Numbered from the stretch's first letter, positions 1 to 9,165 are shown. The stretch is 64,000 bases of DNA from Thermoproteota archaeon (GCA_030550455.1 JAUQPH010000003.1:9134-73133); one strand, 5' to 3'. The notes: generated by a model not told the origin, from the letters alone. Numbers and translations are program-made.

Positions 1-174
1 ACGAGCGTAGAGGATAACGGTCCTAGGTTTAACAATACCCATAAGCTTCTCAACGTCTTCCTCTCTGAACCTCCACTTACCACTCTCGAGAACAACTGGT
101 TTAATCCAACCTCTCCTAACGTACTCTCTCAAAGTAGTGTAACTGATACCGAGCTTCTCACAAACCTCCTTTGA
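1..174 (-). pseudogene. tnpA: IS607-family TnpA serine recombinase, N-terminal fragment
   Basis: Read from nucleotide 174 leftwards, the minus strand encodes 58 residues running off the window edge. They start S-K-E-V-C-E-K-L-G-I-S (MerR-like helix-turn-helix), continue with YVRRGWIKP, and end TVILYAR, the start of a serine-resolvase domain. That layout is characteristic of IS607 TnpA. The codon just before the first serine is an in-frame TGA, and no ATG, GTG or TTG precedes the helix-turn-helix in this frame, so the copy looks 5'-damaged or uses an unusual start. A GGAGGT ribosome-binding-like sequence lies at the very beginning but leads into another frame. The catalytic domain lies outside the window, so activity cannot be judged. 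Confidence 0.75.
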
Positions 175-247
175 TCAAAGTAACAGTAAATAAAATGATA
201 CCAACCCTTATAAACCTATATGAAACCCGAAACAGTTGCGCGAGGCA
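175..247 (-). mobile_element. Left end of the IS607-type element
   Basis: The sequence upstream of the tnpA fragment, read on the minus strand, contains AACTGTTTCGGGTTTCATAT, then TTTATAAG and GGTTGGTAT. The two ~280-bp relics at 9.4 and 63.1 kb start with a similar string (AACTGTTTCGTTTTTCATAT ... GGTTGGTAT). This is therefore taken as the left end of the autonomous parent family. The TTTATAAG probably serves as the tnpA TATA box. The outer boundary is approximate. Confidence 0.55.
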
Positions 248-285
248 TGCTACTGTGGGAGCTTATTTCTGCTTAACGACTTCTA

Positions 286-1584
286 TTGAGGACGTGGCCT
301 GTGAGTAAGAGTAGCTATAGCTACATGGTGGTAGGCATCCTTGCTTTACTAGCTGTAGGTTGGAGAAGCAATATCTCTATGTTTTACCATCACTTAATGA
401 ATCTCTATGGAATTGATAGTGTAACTCAAGTGGCGGCATTCGTCGTAATATCTAGTGGTATAGGTATATTTGCTTCCTCAGTTTTTGGCGCACTCTACGA
501 TAAGAAGGGTCCCTCAACTCTGCTAGTTGTAGGAGCAATAGCACAACTAGCATCTGGGACACTAGTACTGTTCATGAGATCAAGACCGTGGAGCGAGGCA
601 GTTTGGTACTGGTATTTGTCGGCTATAGCTTACGGATTTGTTTTCTCCGCTGTCGCTACGTCTGTAAATCCGGCGGTCATAAGTTCCCTACCTTCTAGAC
701 CACAGCTAGCTATAGCTGCAGCCCAGAGCGGGTCTTACATGGCACTGGCACTGTGGTCCCCTATAATCACGTACTTACTTACGAAGACCGATCCCTTCTA
801 CACCTTTTTCACAGCTTCGCTAGTCACCACCTCTGTTACTCTATTGTGTGCCGTAGCATACAGAGGTATGGCCCCGTCTAAGCAGAGAGCTTTAGAGGTG
901 GGTTCTGACCCAGCTAGCCGCAGAGCGTACTTTACTATGTTAATACCCATCTTCTTAGTAGCTACATCATCGATTATGGTGATAAGCTACCTCGCTCCAA
1001 TAATCTCAGAAATATACGAATCCTCAGGTGTCTCTAGTGAGGAAGCTATGACTGTGTACACACCCGCAGTTATCGGAGTCGCAGGCATCCTGCAGACTGC
1101 CGGCGGGTTTTTCTGGGGGTTCATAGCCACTAGAATAGGTATTTTGAAGACTGTTCTAACTCTCTATGTCACTCAGTCCGCATCGTCGTATGCCGTAAGC
1201 ATAGTATCTCACGCAAGTGCGTGGCCAGCTGTACTCGCTCTACTTGTTAGACTGTTTGCTTTTGGTGGTGAGCCAGTAGTTCATATGAGTATCGTACCAG
1301 CCCTCTTTGGAAATAAAAACGTGGGAAAACTCATAGGTCTCCAGATCTCGGTTGTTATGCTATCTTCTATAGTAGGTCCAGCACTAGGTGGTCTAACCAG
1401 GGACGTAACTAAGACCTACCTCTCAACGGTAGCGAGTTCTGCTTTACTAACTACCGTAGCAATAGCCTTCCTTCTGGTCGCGTCACGGGTAATGCGAAAG
1501 TCTTACTTTCTAAAGCAACAGAGGACTCAGTTAGGTGGTAGTGTATCCATGTCTTTAAGCAAGACACCTAATCGAGGTTACTAG
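286..1584 (+). CDS. Major facilitator superfamily transporter
   Basis: A 432-residue polytopic protein with about twelve hydrophobic segments, the usual MFS size. The signature loop between helices 2 and 3 is visible around residues 68-75 (G-A-L-Y-D-K-K-G), and a second-half counterpart is W-G-F-I-A-T-R-I-G near 275-285. The overall look resembles oxalate/formate-antiporter-like (OFA) MFS proteins, but no substrate can be assigned. The TTG at 286 is kept because a TATA-like CTTATTT lies about 24 nt upstream, which suits a leaderless transcript; a GTG at 301 is the alternative. The gene stands alone, between the IS607 end and an IS relic, so its context gives no hint of its substrate. Confidence 0.75.
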   Translation: MRTWPVSKSSYSYMVVGILALLAVGWRSNISMFYHHLMNLYGIDSVTQVAAFVVISSGIGIFASSVFGALYDKKGPSTLLVVGAIAQLASGTLVLFMRSRPWSEAVWYWYLSAIAYGFVFSAVATSVNPAVISSLPSRPQLAIAAAQSGSYMALALWSPIITYLLTKTDPFYTFFTASLVTTSVTLLCAVAYRGMAPSKQRALEVGSDPASRRAYFTMLIPIFLVATSSIMVISYLAPIISEIYESSGVSSEEAMTVYTPAVIGVAGILQTAGGFFWGFIATRIGILKTVLTLYVTQSASSYAVSIVSHASAWPAVLALLVRLFAFGGEPVVHMSIVPALFGNKNVGKLIGLQISVVMLSSIVGPALGGLTRDVTKTYLSTVASSALLTTVAIAFLLVASRVMRKSYFLKQQRTQLGGSVSMSLSKTPNRGY

Positions 1585-1663
1585 TGGGCTCATAGATGAA
1601 GGGTAGACTGCCTACAGAATGTTTTTAGTTACCTGGGTTACTTCTATGGACTCCGAGAACCAA

Positions 1664-1870
1664 TTACCTAAAAGTATAAAAGCAGGTATTTGGGTAATTA
1701 GAAACCGATAAGCTGGTGAGACGCTCTTCGCAGACAGCCCTAGAGATTTGGCGACCCCTCGTAGCCGCAAGCGGGAAAATAGGGACGAGTAGGCGAAATA
1801 AACTCGTGCCTCGAAAAATCCAAAACAGACAAAAACAACTAAACCAACCTAGCTGATAGACGCAGATAAC
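1664..1870 (+). mobile_element. Degenerate IS200/IS605-like 3' end relic
   Basis: Not a gene, although the ORF track lists a 69-aa reading frame here. It contains the order GTAGCCGCAAGCGGG, then CTCGTG, then an A-rich run (AAATCCAAAACAGACAAAAAC), then CAACC and AACCACTA. The same order occurs at 24.9-25.0 kb (GAGCCGTAGGCGGGG, CCCGTGTCC, AAACCAAAACAGC, CAACCACT). The paired CCCGTG/CACGGG stem has decayed in this copy, which looks like an old relic of the same family. Confidence 0.45.
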
Positions 1871-1876
1871 CACTAC

Positions 1877-2794
1877 CTAGATTAGTTCTTCCCTGACTAT
1901 GTCTCTAGCCATTGAGACCTCAAAAGTTAACTTAGCTTTAACGTAGCCACTTGAGTATCCGGATATGTGCGGGTACCTATCTATTCCAACCTCTTTGGCT
2001 AGTTTAAGGAGGTTTATGTTAGCCATATGCGCAACTACGAGCCTCCTACTTGATAATCCTTCGAGCATACCTGAAGCCTCAGTATCTACCCTAGCGAGTC
2101 TGATAATAGTAGCGCAAACCTCTGGGGTGAGATAACCCAAGGACTTAGCACAGATCTCTACGCGGACACTCCTCACTCTAGCTCCGACCCCAGGTTCCTT
2201 CACGATTCTATAGGACCCTCTCTTCGGGTCGTAGACCAGCCTCCAGGAGGGTAGTTCGAGAGAGGTCCAGGAGAGCTTAGCTGAGTACCTGCCGTTAGAG
2301 ACGTTAATAATGCTTTTAGCCGCCGAAGTTTCCTCAACTATTTCAATCGACTTATTCAACGTATTGACTTCCAACGGGTCTAAGCATGCGATAAAGACGT
2401 TTCTGAATGGTTTTGTTGAAACCCTGATGGCTGGTGCATCTAGGTAGCCGTTGCCCTCACTGTCGATGGCTAGTAAGTAACCTCCTGAGCACAAGTCTCG
2501 GTAGCGGATTTTGCCTAGTAGAAGCTTTGATGAAGGTGCGAACTCTGTGAAAGACCTATAACCGCGCCTACCGTTCACTCCAGTGACCCTTAGTCTTCCG
2601 AACTCTACGTCTAGATCCCTCGAAAGAGAAACGCCCTCTTCGTCGGTAACCAGCATTCTCCTAATAGCGGCAACGGCTTTAGTAAGCTTCGTGTTGTGAA
2701 GCTCTTTGAGAACCAATACTAGTGCCAGCGAGGTTATGATCACAAGTAGTCCTACTAGGGCTATAGATATTGCTACCCCCACTATATCATACAC
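1877..2794 (-). CDS. Unknown protein with N-terminal membrane anchor
   Basis: I do not recognise the family. The 305-residue protein starts with one strongly hydrophobic segment (about residues 3-29), consistent with a membrane anchor or uncleaved signal. A charged cytoplasmic or extracellular domain of about 270 residues follows, with mixed alpha/beta character and no obvious catalytic motif. The start is a GTG at 2794; no better in-frame start precedes the hydrophobic segment. It is transcribed away from the pdxS operon, with 157 nt between them, so the two probably have separate promoters. Codon use resembles its neighbours. Confidence 0.6.
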   Translation of the reverse strand: MYDIVGVAISIALVGLLVIITSLALVLVLKELHNTKLTKAVAAIRRMLVTDEEGVSLSRDLDVEFGRLRVTGVNGRRGYRSFTEFAPSSKLLLGKIRYRDLCSGGYLLAIDSEGNGYLDAPAIRVSTKPFRNVFIACLDPLEVNTLNKSIEIVEETSAAKSIINVSNGRYSAKLSWTSLELPSWRLVYDPKRGSYRIVKEPGVGARVRSVRVEICAKSLGYLTPEVCATIIRLARVDTEASGMLEGLSSRRLVVAHMANINLLKLAKEVGIDRYPHISGYSSGYVKAKLTFEVSMARDIVREELI

Positions 2795-2951
2795 TGAGTA
2801 CTTATAGTACCTAACTTATCTCTCGCCATACCCTTGGTATCTACCGGCTTACACATTTCAACTCCAGTACAGTCAGACCTAAACAACTAGTTTGTTGAAC
2901 GTTCAATAACGGTTATTTCGCGAGGTCTAAGTATGTGCTGGTGATAGAGAG

Positions 2952-3959
2952 TTGAAACTAGTTGACTCTTACGAGTTTATCGAAAAGCTTCGTGACCTGA
3001 TATACCAGTTACTGGAAATCAGGGACAGGTCTCGTATAGGTGGTGACTCATTTCTGCGTATTAAGATGGGGACACCTCTAGTCAAGCTCGGCTTCATATC
3101 GATGCTTAAGGGAGGTGTGATAATGGATGTTACAAACGAGAAGCAGGCCGAGATAGCGGAGGACGCAGGCGCCGTTGGAGTAATGGTCCTTGACAAGCTT
3201 CCCTACGACGTCAGAGCGTCCGGTGGTGTCGCCCGAACAGCTGGACTAGATGTGATCCAGAGGGTCATGGAGACTGTTACGATACCTGTATCAGCTAAGT
3301 GTAGAATCGGACATGCGGAGGAGGCGAGGTTGCTTGAGGAAGTGGGTGTAGACCTAATAGACGAAAGCGAGGTCCTTACTCCAGTAGACGAGAGAGCCCA
3401 CATAAATAAGTGGGAGTTTATGGTACCCTTCGTAAACGGGGCCAGGAACCTCCCAGAGGCACTAAGGAGGATATTCGAGGGGGCTTCTATGATAAGAACG
3501 AAGGGAGAGCCCGGCACTGGAAACGTTGCGGAAGCAGTAAAGCACATGAAGTTGGTTAACAGAGATATCGCAACTTTGAGAGGGTACTATATGTCGGGGG
3601 ACGTCGAGGCTCTGTGGGTGTATGCGAAGGAAAACAAAGCTCCATACGAACTGGTTATACTTACAGCGAGACTCGGTAGACTGCCTGTAGTGAACTTTGC
3701 TGCTGGTGGTATCGCTACTCCAGCTGACGCTGCCCTCATGATGTGGTTGGGAGCGGACGGAGTCTTCGTGGGCTCCGGCATCTTCAAGAGCTCGGACCCA
3801 GAGGCTAGAGCCAGGGCTATAGTGCTAGCCACCGCATACTACGACGACCCGGAGACAGTTGCTGAGGCCCAGAAGATGGTGTCCGAGAGATCTGCGATGA
3901 TAGGTATAGACGTCAGGAAGCTGAAACCTGAGGAGCTTATGCAGGTCAGAGGTGAGTAG
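2952..3959 (+). CDS. pdxS: Pyridoxal 5'-phosphate synthase subunit PdxS
   Basis: This is the synthase subunit of the DXP-independent vitamin B6 pathway, which makes PLP from ribose 5-phosphate, glyceraldehyde 3-phosphate and ammonia supplied by PdxT. The TIM-barrel landmarks are intact: the KGGVIMDVT motif with Asp59, Lys116 in [10 protein letters not shown] (the Schiff-base lysine equivalent to bacterial Lys81), and Lys184 in [10 protein letters not shown] (equivalent to Lys149). [16 protein letters not shown] and [12 protein letters not shown] form the phosphate site. The protein is 335 residues, about 35 longer at the N terminus than the Bacillus enzyme. Either the TTG at 2952 is right and the extension is lineage-specific, or translation begins at the ATG at 3066. 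The gene overlaps pdxT by 8 nt. Confidence 0.95.
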   Translation: MKLVDSYEFIEKLRDLIYQLLEIRDRSRIGGDSFLRIKMGTPLVKLGFISMLKGGVIMDVTNEKQAEIAEDAGAVGVMVLDKLPYDVRASGGVARTAGLDVIQRVMETVTIPVSAKCRIGHAEEARLLEEVGVDLIDESEVLTPVDERAHINKWEFMVPFVNGARNLPEALRRIFEGASMIRTKGEPGTGNVAEAVKHMKLVNRDIATLRGYYMSGDVEALWVYAKENKAPYELVILTARLGRLPVVNFAAGGIATPADAALMMWLGADGVFVGSGIFKSSDPEARARAIVLATAYYDDPETVAEAQKMVSERSAMIGIDVRKLKPEELMQVRGE

Positions 3960-4560
3960 CTTGGTAGTAGTTGGAGTGCTGAGCCTCCAGGGAGACTTCC
4001 TGGAGCACCTACAGCTCCTCTCTGAGATCGATGGAGTTAAGGCTTTACCGGTTAGGTCGGCTAAGGACCTAGCTAGAATAGATGCTCTAGTCATACCCGG
4101 AGGGGAGTCTACAACCATAGGCTTCTTGATGAGACTTAGAGGGCTCGACTCAGCTATTATTGACCTAGCGAGAGAAGGTAGACCTATCATGGGGACGTGC
4201 GCTGGGGCAGTACTCCTAGCTAAGAGGGTAGCAGATAGAGTAGTAGGCGATACAGGGCAACCTCTTCTCGAGCTAATGGACATAGCCGTCAAGAGAAACG
4301 CCTTCGGTAGACAAAGAGAGTCATTTGAAGTAGAACTTTCTTTAGAGGGTATAGGCTCTATGAAGGCCATCTTCATCAGGGCTCCTGCGATAGTCGAAGC
4401 CTGGGGCGACGCAAAAATAGTAGCTTACGTCGACTATCCAGGTATCGGCAGGGTTGGGGCGGTGGCCATTCAGAAAAACGCACTCGCAGTCACTTTTCAC
4501 CCAGAAATCTCACGAGACACGAAGCTATATGAGTACTTAGTCTCACTAGTTAAGAAGTAG
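3952..4560 (+). CDS. pdxT: Glutaminase subunit of PLP synthase, PdxT
   Basis: A class I glutamine amidotransferase that hydrolyses glutamine and channels ammonia to PdxS. All expected sites are present in 202 residues: the oxyanion motif PGGEST (49-54), nucleophile Cys83 in GTCAGA, and the His183/Glu185 pair in FHPE. RNAFGRQ is the conserved signature of PdxT. The GTG start overlaps the end of pdxS by 8 nt, which argues for translational coupling and a fixed subunit ratio. The next gene starts 18 nt downstream on the same strand, so a three-gene operon is likely. Confidence 0.95.
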   Translation: MSSLVVVGVLSLQGDFLEHLQLLSEIDGVKALPVRSAKDLARIDALVIPGGESTTIGFLMRLRGLDSAIIDLAREGRPIMGTCAGAVLLAKRVADRVVGDTGQPLLELMDIAVKRNAFGRQRESFEVELSLEGIGSMKAIFIRAPAIVEAWGDAKIVAYVDYPGIGRVGAVAIQKNALAVTFHPEISRDTKLYEYLVSLVKK

Positions 4561-4578
4561 TGGTAGTGGGCCTCAGTA

Positions 4579-5706
4579 TTGGGTAGTAACGCAGACCGAA
4601 ACTTGTTGACTTGCGTCAATTGCGGGAGGATATACAGTGACGAGGTCTTAATCTGCCCTATTTGCGGTTGGCTAACGATCTTTAAGTACTCGAATAGAGC
4701 TTTCAGAGTCGATAAAGCGGAGCCGGGCATCTGGAGGTATAGATCCGTCCTGCCTAAGGTAGACAGAGTCGTCTCAAAAGGAGAGGGACTGACTCCTGTT
4801 AACAACATTGGGGGAGTACTAGTAAAAAACGAGCGCTACAATCCCACAGGCACTTACTCCGATAGAGCTTCCTCCGTCATTGCGAGCTACGTACTCTCCA
4901 AGGGACTCACAACCATCAGAACGAAGTTCGAGGAGGACTTTACCTACTCCCTCACTTACTACCTAATCGGAGTCTCGTCTATCGAAGTAGTCGTAGGAGA
5001 TCCTCTATCGCTTGATTACTTAGACGTAGACATACTGCTACGAGCCGGGAATGTTAAGCTAATCTTCGACGAGAATGAGAAGGCCTCCCTATTAGGCTAC
5101 ACATCCCCTCTCACTATAGAGGGATTGAAAACCATCGCCTTCGAGATATATGAGAGGAGACTCAGAGTAGAGAGAGTAGTTGTTCCAGCGAGAACAGGGT
5201 TACTAGCTTACTCGATCTGGAAGGGCTTTAGAGACCTAGAGGATGCCGGTGTAAACGCATCCTACGAAGTAGTGGCTACTTCGATTAAAGGAATGGGAAA
5301 CCCCATACTGCCTGAGTTCGCTAAGTCGATTAAGCTAGTCGAGATAAGTAGAGATGAAGCATTCGACTCCTTGGTGAAGCTCTGGAAAAACGGAGTCAAA
5401 ACGAAGCCTTTATCCGCATCCGCCTATGCTATAGCCGAAAACATGGGGAACTCTGTAGCTGTCGTTACTATGGGCTTTAGACCTCTTTCGGCTGGCAGGA
5501 GGACAGATAAAGGAGTGCGTAAAGAGATAATTCGCATACTAGAGAAAAGCGGAGGGGCTACAGCATACGAAGTATGGAAGGTTTTCCCTGCTTACTCCCT
5601 CCGCGGAATCTATAAAGTCCTAGAGTCAATGGAGGAAATGGGTGAAGTGTGCAGTGACTTTAAGTCGAGGGGAAAGCGAAAAATTAAGTATTATAGAGTG
5701 TGCTGA
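4579..5706 (+). CDS. Threonine-synthase-like pseudoenzyme with zinc ribbon and C-terminal winged helix
   Basis: Residues 12-29 hold a four-cysteine zinc ribbon (C12-x2-C15, C26-x2-C29), as in archaeal threonine synthases. A fold-type II PLP-enzyme region follows. Its active-site motif reads NPTGTYSDRA, where a working threonine synthase has NPTGSFKDRG: the PLP-binding lysine is replaced by Ser94. The usual glycine-rich phosphate loop is also degenerate (VVVPARTGLLA). From about residue 305 to 375 there is a winged-helix-like domain (TDKGVRKEIIRILEKSGGA ... VLESMEEMGEV). Chemistry is therefore unlikely. A ligand-sensing DNA-binding protein fits better. It lies 18 nt after pdxT, presumably in one operon, which suggests a link to PLP or threonine metabolism. 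The start is TTG. Confidence 0.75.
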   Translation: MGSNADRNLLTCVNCGRIYSDEVLICPICGWLTIFKYSNRAFRVDKAEPGIWRYRSVLPKVDRVVSKGEGLTPVNNIGGVLVKNERYNPTGTYSDRASSVIASYVLSKGLTTIRTKFEEDFTYSLTYYLIGVSSIEVVVGDPLSLDYLDVDILLRAGNVKLIFDENEKASLLGYTSPLTIEGLKTIAFEIYERRLRVERVVVPARTGLLAYSIWKGFRDLEDAGVNASYEVVATSIKGMGNPILPEFAKSIKLVEISRDEAFDSLVKLWKNGVKTKPLSASAYAIAENMGNSVAVVTMGFRPLSAGRRTDKGVRKEIIRILEKSGGATAYEVWKVFPAYSLRGIYKVLESMEEMGEVCSDFKSRGKRKIKYYRVC

Positions 5707-5800
5707 GATTTTCTCTCTACGTATCTGCCTATCAAGACCGTGAACCTGCGTACTCTATGTGCTCTGAGCCCGTAGAGGTCTATAGGTGTGAAGCATGTGT

Positions 5801-6196
5801 CTAAATGAGCACTATATAGACGAGTTTGTAAACCATCCAGGGTGCTTTTCGCTGTTGCCAGCTCGTAAGAGCACCACCTATTAGACCTCCTAACGCTGTG
5901 AGTATGGCTATACTAGTGGACAACAACAGTGCTCCTCCAAACCCTATTATCCACCCCAATAGCGCCCCTAAAAGTCCCAACATTAGCACTCCAAGTAGGC
6001 TCAGTGATATTCCGACGAGGACTGCCCCAAGAATACCAGCTAAGAACCCGGCCACAAGACCCCGCAACGCTCCCTTGGCTATGAATCCAGCCGCAAGACC
6101 GGCCACAAGAGGCCCTAAGATGGGTATCCAGCCTAATATTAGGAGTATTAGGAAGCCTACCAAGGCTCCGAGGGGGATACTCCCTCCTCTCGACAT
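5801..6196 (-). CDS. Small Gly/Ala/Leu-rich membrane protein
   Basis: A 131-residue protein made of four or so short hydrophobic stretches rich in Gly, Ala and Leu (for example LGWIPILGPLVAGLAAGFIA). It resembles the archaeal DUF5518-type small membrane proteins. No catalytic or binding residues are evident. It is convergent with the pdx operon, and its upstream neighbour is the end of nurA on the same strand, 80 nt away. The ORF on the opposite strand is only its shadow. The function is unknown. Confidence 0.6.
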   Translation of the reverse strand: MSRGGSIPLGALVGFLILLILGWIPILGPLVAGLAAGFIAKGALRGLVAGFLAGILGAVLVGISLSLLGVLMLGLLGALLGWIIGFGGALLLSTSIAILTALGGLIGGALTSWQQRKAPWMVYKLVYIVLI

Positions 6197-6276
6197 ATTT
6201 ACTAGCCGAGCGAGTAGTTCAGTTGAGATTATATAGCTGATACCTATGCTAGCCTCATGTGCGTCTCTGGGGTCCG

Positions 6277-7443
6277 CTACGTCCTTAACCCTATTGAGGC
6301 GAGTTTCTGCGGGTTTACCAATGTAAACAACTTCTGCGCTACGTCTGGATTAGCCTCACTTATCCTCTGTAACACTAGTTGGTACAGTGTAAACCTTACA
6401 TCACTCGGTATTTGTGATAAGGCATCGGCGTAATCTACTGGTGCCGGGAAGCCCGTCGCTTCGCTTACAGACATCACTGAAGAAACTAGCTCCTCGTCAC
6501 TTAGGTCTACTGAGTCGTACTCTATTTTGACTGCTGTAGTGCTTATCCCAGAGTGGGGTCTGTAGAACGCCATTTTCATCCTACTAGCTATGTTTGAATA
6601 CCTAAGCATCTGCTTTAGCCAAGCGAGTCTGTACTTAGCAGGCGAAACCTCTCTAGGGTAAGCGACTCCGTAGTCATTAATTAAGCTCTGGTAGGCAGAT
6701 GCTATAGACTTGTAGTCCCCTATGACAGCGAATTCCCCGGGTTCTAAAACGTACGTCATAAAGGCTCTATCGCTTAAGTCAACGTCTAAGAAGTGTCCGA
6801 GCACGGCTAAAGCATCCTTGGAGTAGCTCCTCTTGAGTACTCCCACGACAGGAGTCTTAGTTTTTTCGGCCAGAAGAACCATAGTGTCAGTTAGTCTCAC
6901 CAGCTCTCTAGCTTTATCTGACTCTACACTAACTCCAGCGAGAACTCTTGGCGACAGCCGGGGTAAAACCTCACCGTCGAGTACGATAATGTCGAAGTAG
7001 ACTTCCCCTCTAGACTTCCTCCTTAGAGCCTCTATGGCTTTCTCCCTCTCGAGTCTTCTGGCTTCCACCCTGGTTAAATCCCTAGTTGGATCGTACGTTA
7101 CATAAGCTGCGACCTCAAACTCCGATGAAGTATAGCGACACTCCTTACCGTATAGGGCGCTAACAACGAAGATGAGACCTAGGTATCCTCCGACGAGCTC
7201 TAGAGGAGGAGAAGTATAGCTCGAGTCTATGCTTAAGAAGCACTTTTCTCCAGTATGAGTAACCCTCCTTATGGTACTGCTCGAGACTAATCTCTCCCTA
7301 ACTTTAGACGCTATTTCGGCTATTGAGGCTACTCTACCTATCTTAATAACTACGGAGTCAAGAGCTTCCCCTAGTAGCTCAGGAGCTATCCCAACGACTC
7401 CTTCTGCTCTAGTCTGCTCTTCACCCCATGGTGGGTTCTCCAA
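6277..7443 (-). CDS. nurA: NurA nuclease
   Basis: A 5'-3' nuclease that works with the HerA helicase in archaeal DNA end resection. Conserved acidic motifs of the NurA (RNase-H-like) fold are visible: Asp73 in LSIDSSYT, Asp155 in IVLDGEVLP, then TPVVGVLKRS and a downstream D-R-A-F motif. The length of 388 residues is within the family's range. The TTG start lies inside the last codons of herA (23-nt overlap), showing co-translation. In many archaea herA and nurA flank mre11 and rad50; here the two genes abut directly and no mre11 or rad50 is present in the window. Confidence 0.9.
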   Translation of the reverse strand: MENPPWGEEQTRAEGVVGIAPELLGEALDSVVIKIGRVASIAEIASKVRERLVSSSTIRRVTHTGEKCFLSIDSSYTSPPLELVGGYLGLIFVVSALYGKECRYTSSEFEVAAYVTYDPTRDLTRVEARRLEREKAIEALRRKSRGEVYFDIIVLDGEVLPRLSPRVLAGVSVESDKARELVRLTDTMVLLAEKTKTPVVGVLKRSYSKDALAVLGHFLDVDLSDRAFMTYVLEPGEFAVIGDYKSIASAYQSLINDYGVAYPREVSPAKYRLAWLKQMLRYSNIASRMKMAFYRPHSGISTTAVKIEYDSVDLSDEELVSSVMSVSEATGFPAPVDYADALSQIPSDVRFTLYQLVLQRISEANPDVAQKLFTLVNPQKLASIGLRT

Positions 7444-8944
7444 CTTCCTTCACCCGCATAAGTATGGGGAACCTTAGGGGGTTCCCGAGGCCGGCGAAGA
7501 AGAACTCTCGTACTCCGAGAACTGACAGTGACTCCGGACCCAGACCGCCTAAGTCCAAAACTCCCCGAAGGTTCTCGAAATCACCGGGGGTCTGCAGCCT
7601 GCTGAAGTAGAACGTGTTTATGTTGTTTCTAATATCAGTCGAGAAGTCTATTATTCTCTGACTGGCTAACACTAACCCGATCTCCCACTTCCTCCCTTCT
7701 CTAGCAGTTCTCTCAATCGAGCGTAGGGAGGCTCCACACCCCATGCATGCATAGTTGTGCGCCTCGTCTATGACCACTAGCGTCCTGGGTTTCTCCCTCC
7801 GCTCGTCCACGATTCTCCAAAGCTCGTCTATAACGGATTTCACTATATACCTCCTTACGACCATCTCGACACTACTCAAGTCAACGACGACGATCCTCTC
7901 CTTTAGAACCCTATCGACCACTTCACGAGCCGTGAGTTTCTTCTTGTTTAGTGACTCTATTAGCTCCTTAGAGTAGGTCCCTATAAGTAAGCTCATCTTA
8001 GCCACAGTTGGGTCCTTTGCCTCAAGCTCTTTGCCTACCCTCTCGACGCACTTACGGAACAAGTGTAGGTCCCACGTTATTTCTGTCATAAGCTTCTCGG
8101 TATTTGTGAAGTCAAAGCCCTCGACGAATCTCATGCTACAGGCGAATGAGGTTCCAGATGGGGTAAGTACTTTATCGGGTTTCTGAGGACCGTGAGTTGT
8201 TGTAGAAGTTCTCTTGAAGGAAGCTATGTAAGCATACACAGTTGCCAATATGTACTCTTCCTGCCTCTCGAGCGTAGACCTCTCCGCTATTAGCTCGCCT
8301 AGGGTTACAGGATCGGGCATTACTAGAGATGCGTCTACTACGTTGTGAGGGTAATAAGATGTGTAGTCTACTCCAGAGTGGTCGAACACTATCACCTTCC
8401 AGTCAGTCTTGGACAGCACTTCGTCTATGAGGGCCTTCACGAGCCTCGATTTACCGGCCCCAGTTGCCCCAACTACCCCTATGTGGTAGGGTAGGTATTT
8501 GGGGTTCAGAGGTACTTTGACCCCTGAGTACTTGTGTTCTCCTATTGTCATTCCCTCACCAACGTCGAGCGCAAGGTCCTCGGGGGACTCGATGAGCAGA
8601 ACCTCACTCCTTGGAGTTGGTGGGTCTACCGTAGGTTCGAGCTTTCCACCGCATATTTCCCCGATGATCCTGACGTACGAGGTCTCGAATGGAACGTTCG
8701 TAGCTATTTCTGCGAGTCTGGGGTTATCCACTACTCCGGATCTCTGAGTCGCAGGCAAGAGGGGGTCTATTTTAGACAACCACCTTATTAAACCGAGGTA
8801 CTGCTTTCCCGTTACCCTATCTCTGATAACCGCAAGAGACTCTTCGCGAAGAACCCTCTCGGCGTCTTTGTACACCAGTACGGGGGCGTAAAACGACTTA
8901 GAACCACTAGCAATCACACCAACGGGCTTCAAGACCTTCGCCAT
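7421..8944 (-). CDS. herA: HerA bipolar DNA helicase/translocase
   Basis: A hexameric FtsK-like ATPase that pumps DNA into NurA during end processing. It has an N-terminal HAS barrel domain (about 1-100), Walker A GATGAGKS at 159-166, a helical insert, and Walker B in the string TLVVIDEAH near 390 followed by a RTAREGRK arginine-finger region and LVLASQR sensor strand. The length of 507 residues is normal. The ATG at 8944 is followed by MAKVLKPVGVI, a typical start of the HAS domain. It is the first gene of a two-gene operon with nurA. Confidence 0.92.
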   Translation of the reverse strand: MAKVLKPVGVIASGSKSFYAPVLVYKDAERVLREESLAVIRDRVTGKQYLGLIRWLSKIDPLLPATQRSGVVDNPRLAEIATNVPFETSYVRIIGEICGGKLEPTVDPPTPRSEVLLIESPEDLALDVGEGMTIGEHKYSGVKVPLNPKYLPYHIGVVGATGAGKSRLVKALIDEVLSKTDWKVIVFDHSGVDYTSYYPHNVVDASLVMPDPVTLGELIAERSTLERQEEYILATVYAYIASFKRTSTTTHGPQKPDKVLTPSGTSFACSMRFVEGFDFTNTEKLMTEITWDLHLFRKCVERVGKELEAKDPTVAKMSLLIGTYSKELIESLNKKKLTAREVVDRVLKERIVVVDLSSVEMVVRRYIVKSVIDELWRIVDERREKPRTLVVIDEAHNYACMGCGASLRSIERTAREGRKWEIGLVLASQRIIDFSTDIRNNINTFYFSRLQTPGDFENLRGVLDLGGLGPESLSVLGVREFFFAGLGNPLRFPILMRVKEVGEPTMG

Positions 8945-9007
8945 TTTCTTATAGCTACTTTACCTTAAAGCTTTTTAGTAATTAGACTTCCATCCACTAA
9001 AAAGAGG

Positions 9008-9165
9008 TTAATGCCTTAGTAGTGATACCTCGTATATCGAGTACGTTTTTCCATAGAGTCTCATCTTTCTCTTCTGTTCGTAGTCGGGGGTCAACCGCTT
9101 CTTGAAGCACACAACAACCTATATCCGTGGGACTTTGCGAGTTCCCTAGTCTTCTTAGTGTAAAA
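9008..9165 (-). pseudogene. Decayed unknown gene, C-terminal pieces in two frames
   Basis: The 86-aa ORF in the track is the wrong frame. Two other minus-strand frames give protein-like segments: GFYTKKTRELAKSHGYRLL, ending at a TGA, and about 8 nt later in a third frame KKRLTPDYEQKRKMRLYGKT, continuing to a TAA at 9008. They read as one C-terminal region broken by a frameshift. I do not recognise the family. It sits beside an IS607-derived relic, which could explain the damage. Confidence 0.3.

Noticed and set aside
7271-8791. Plus-strand ORFs of 60-85 aa over nurA and herA
   Set aside because: All are shadows of the two well-supported minus-strand genes.
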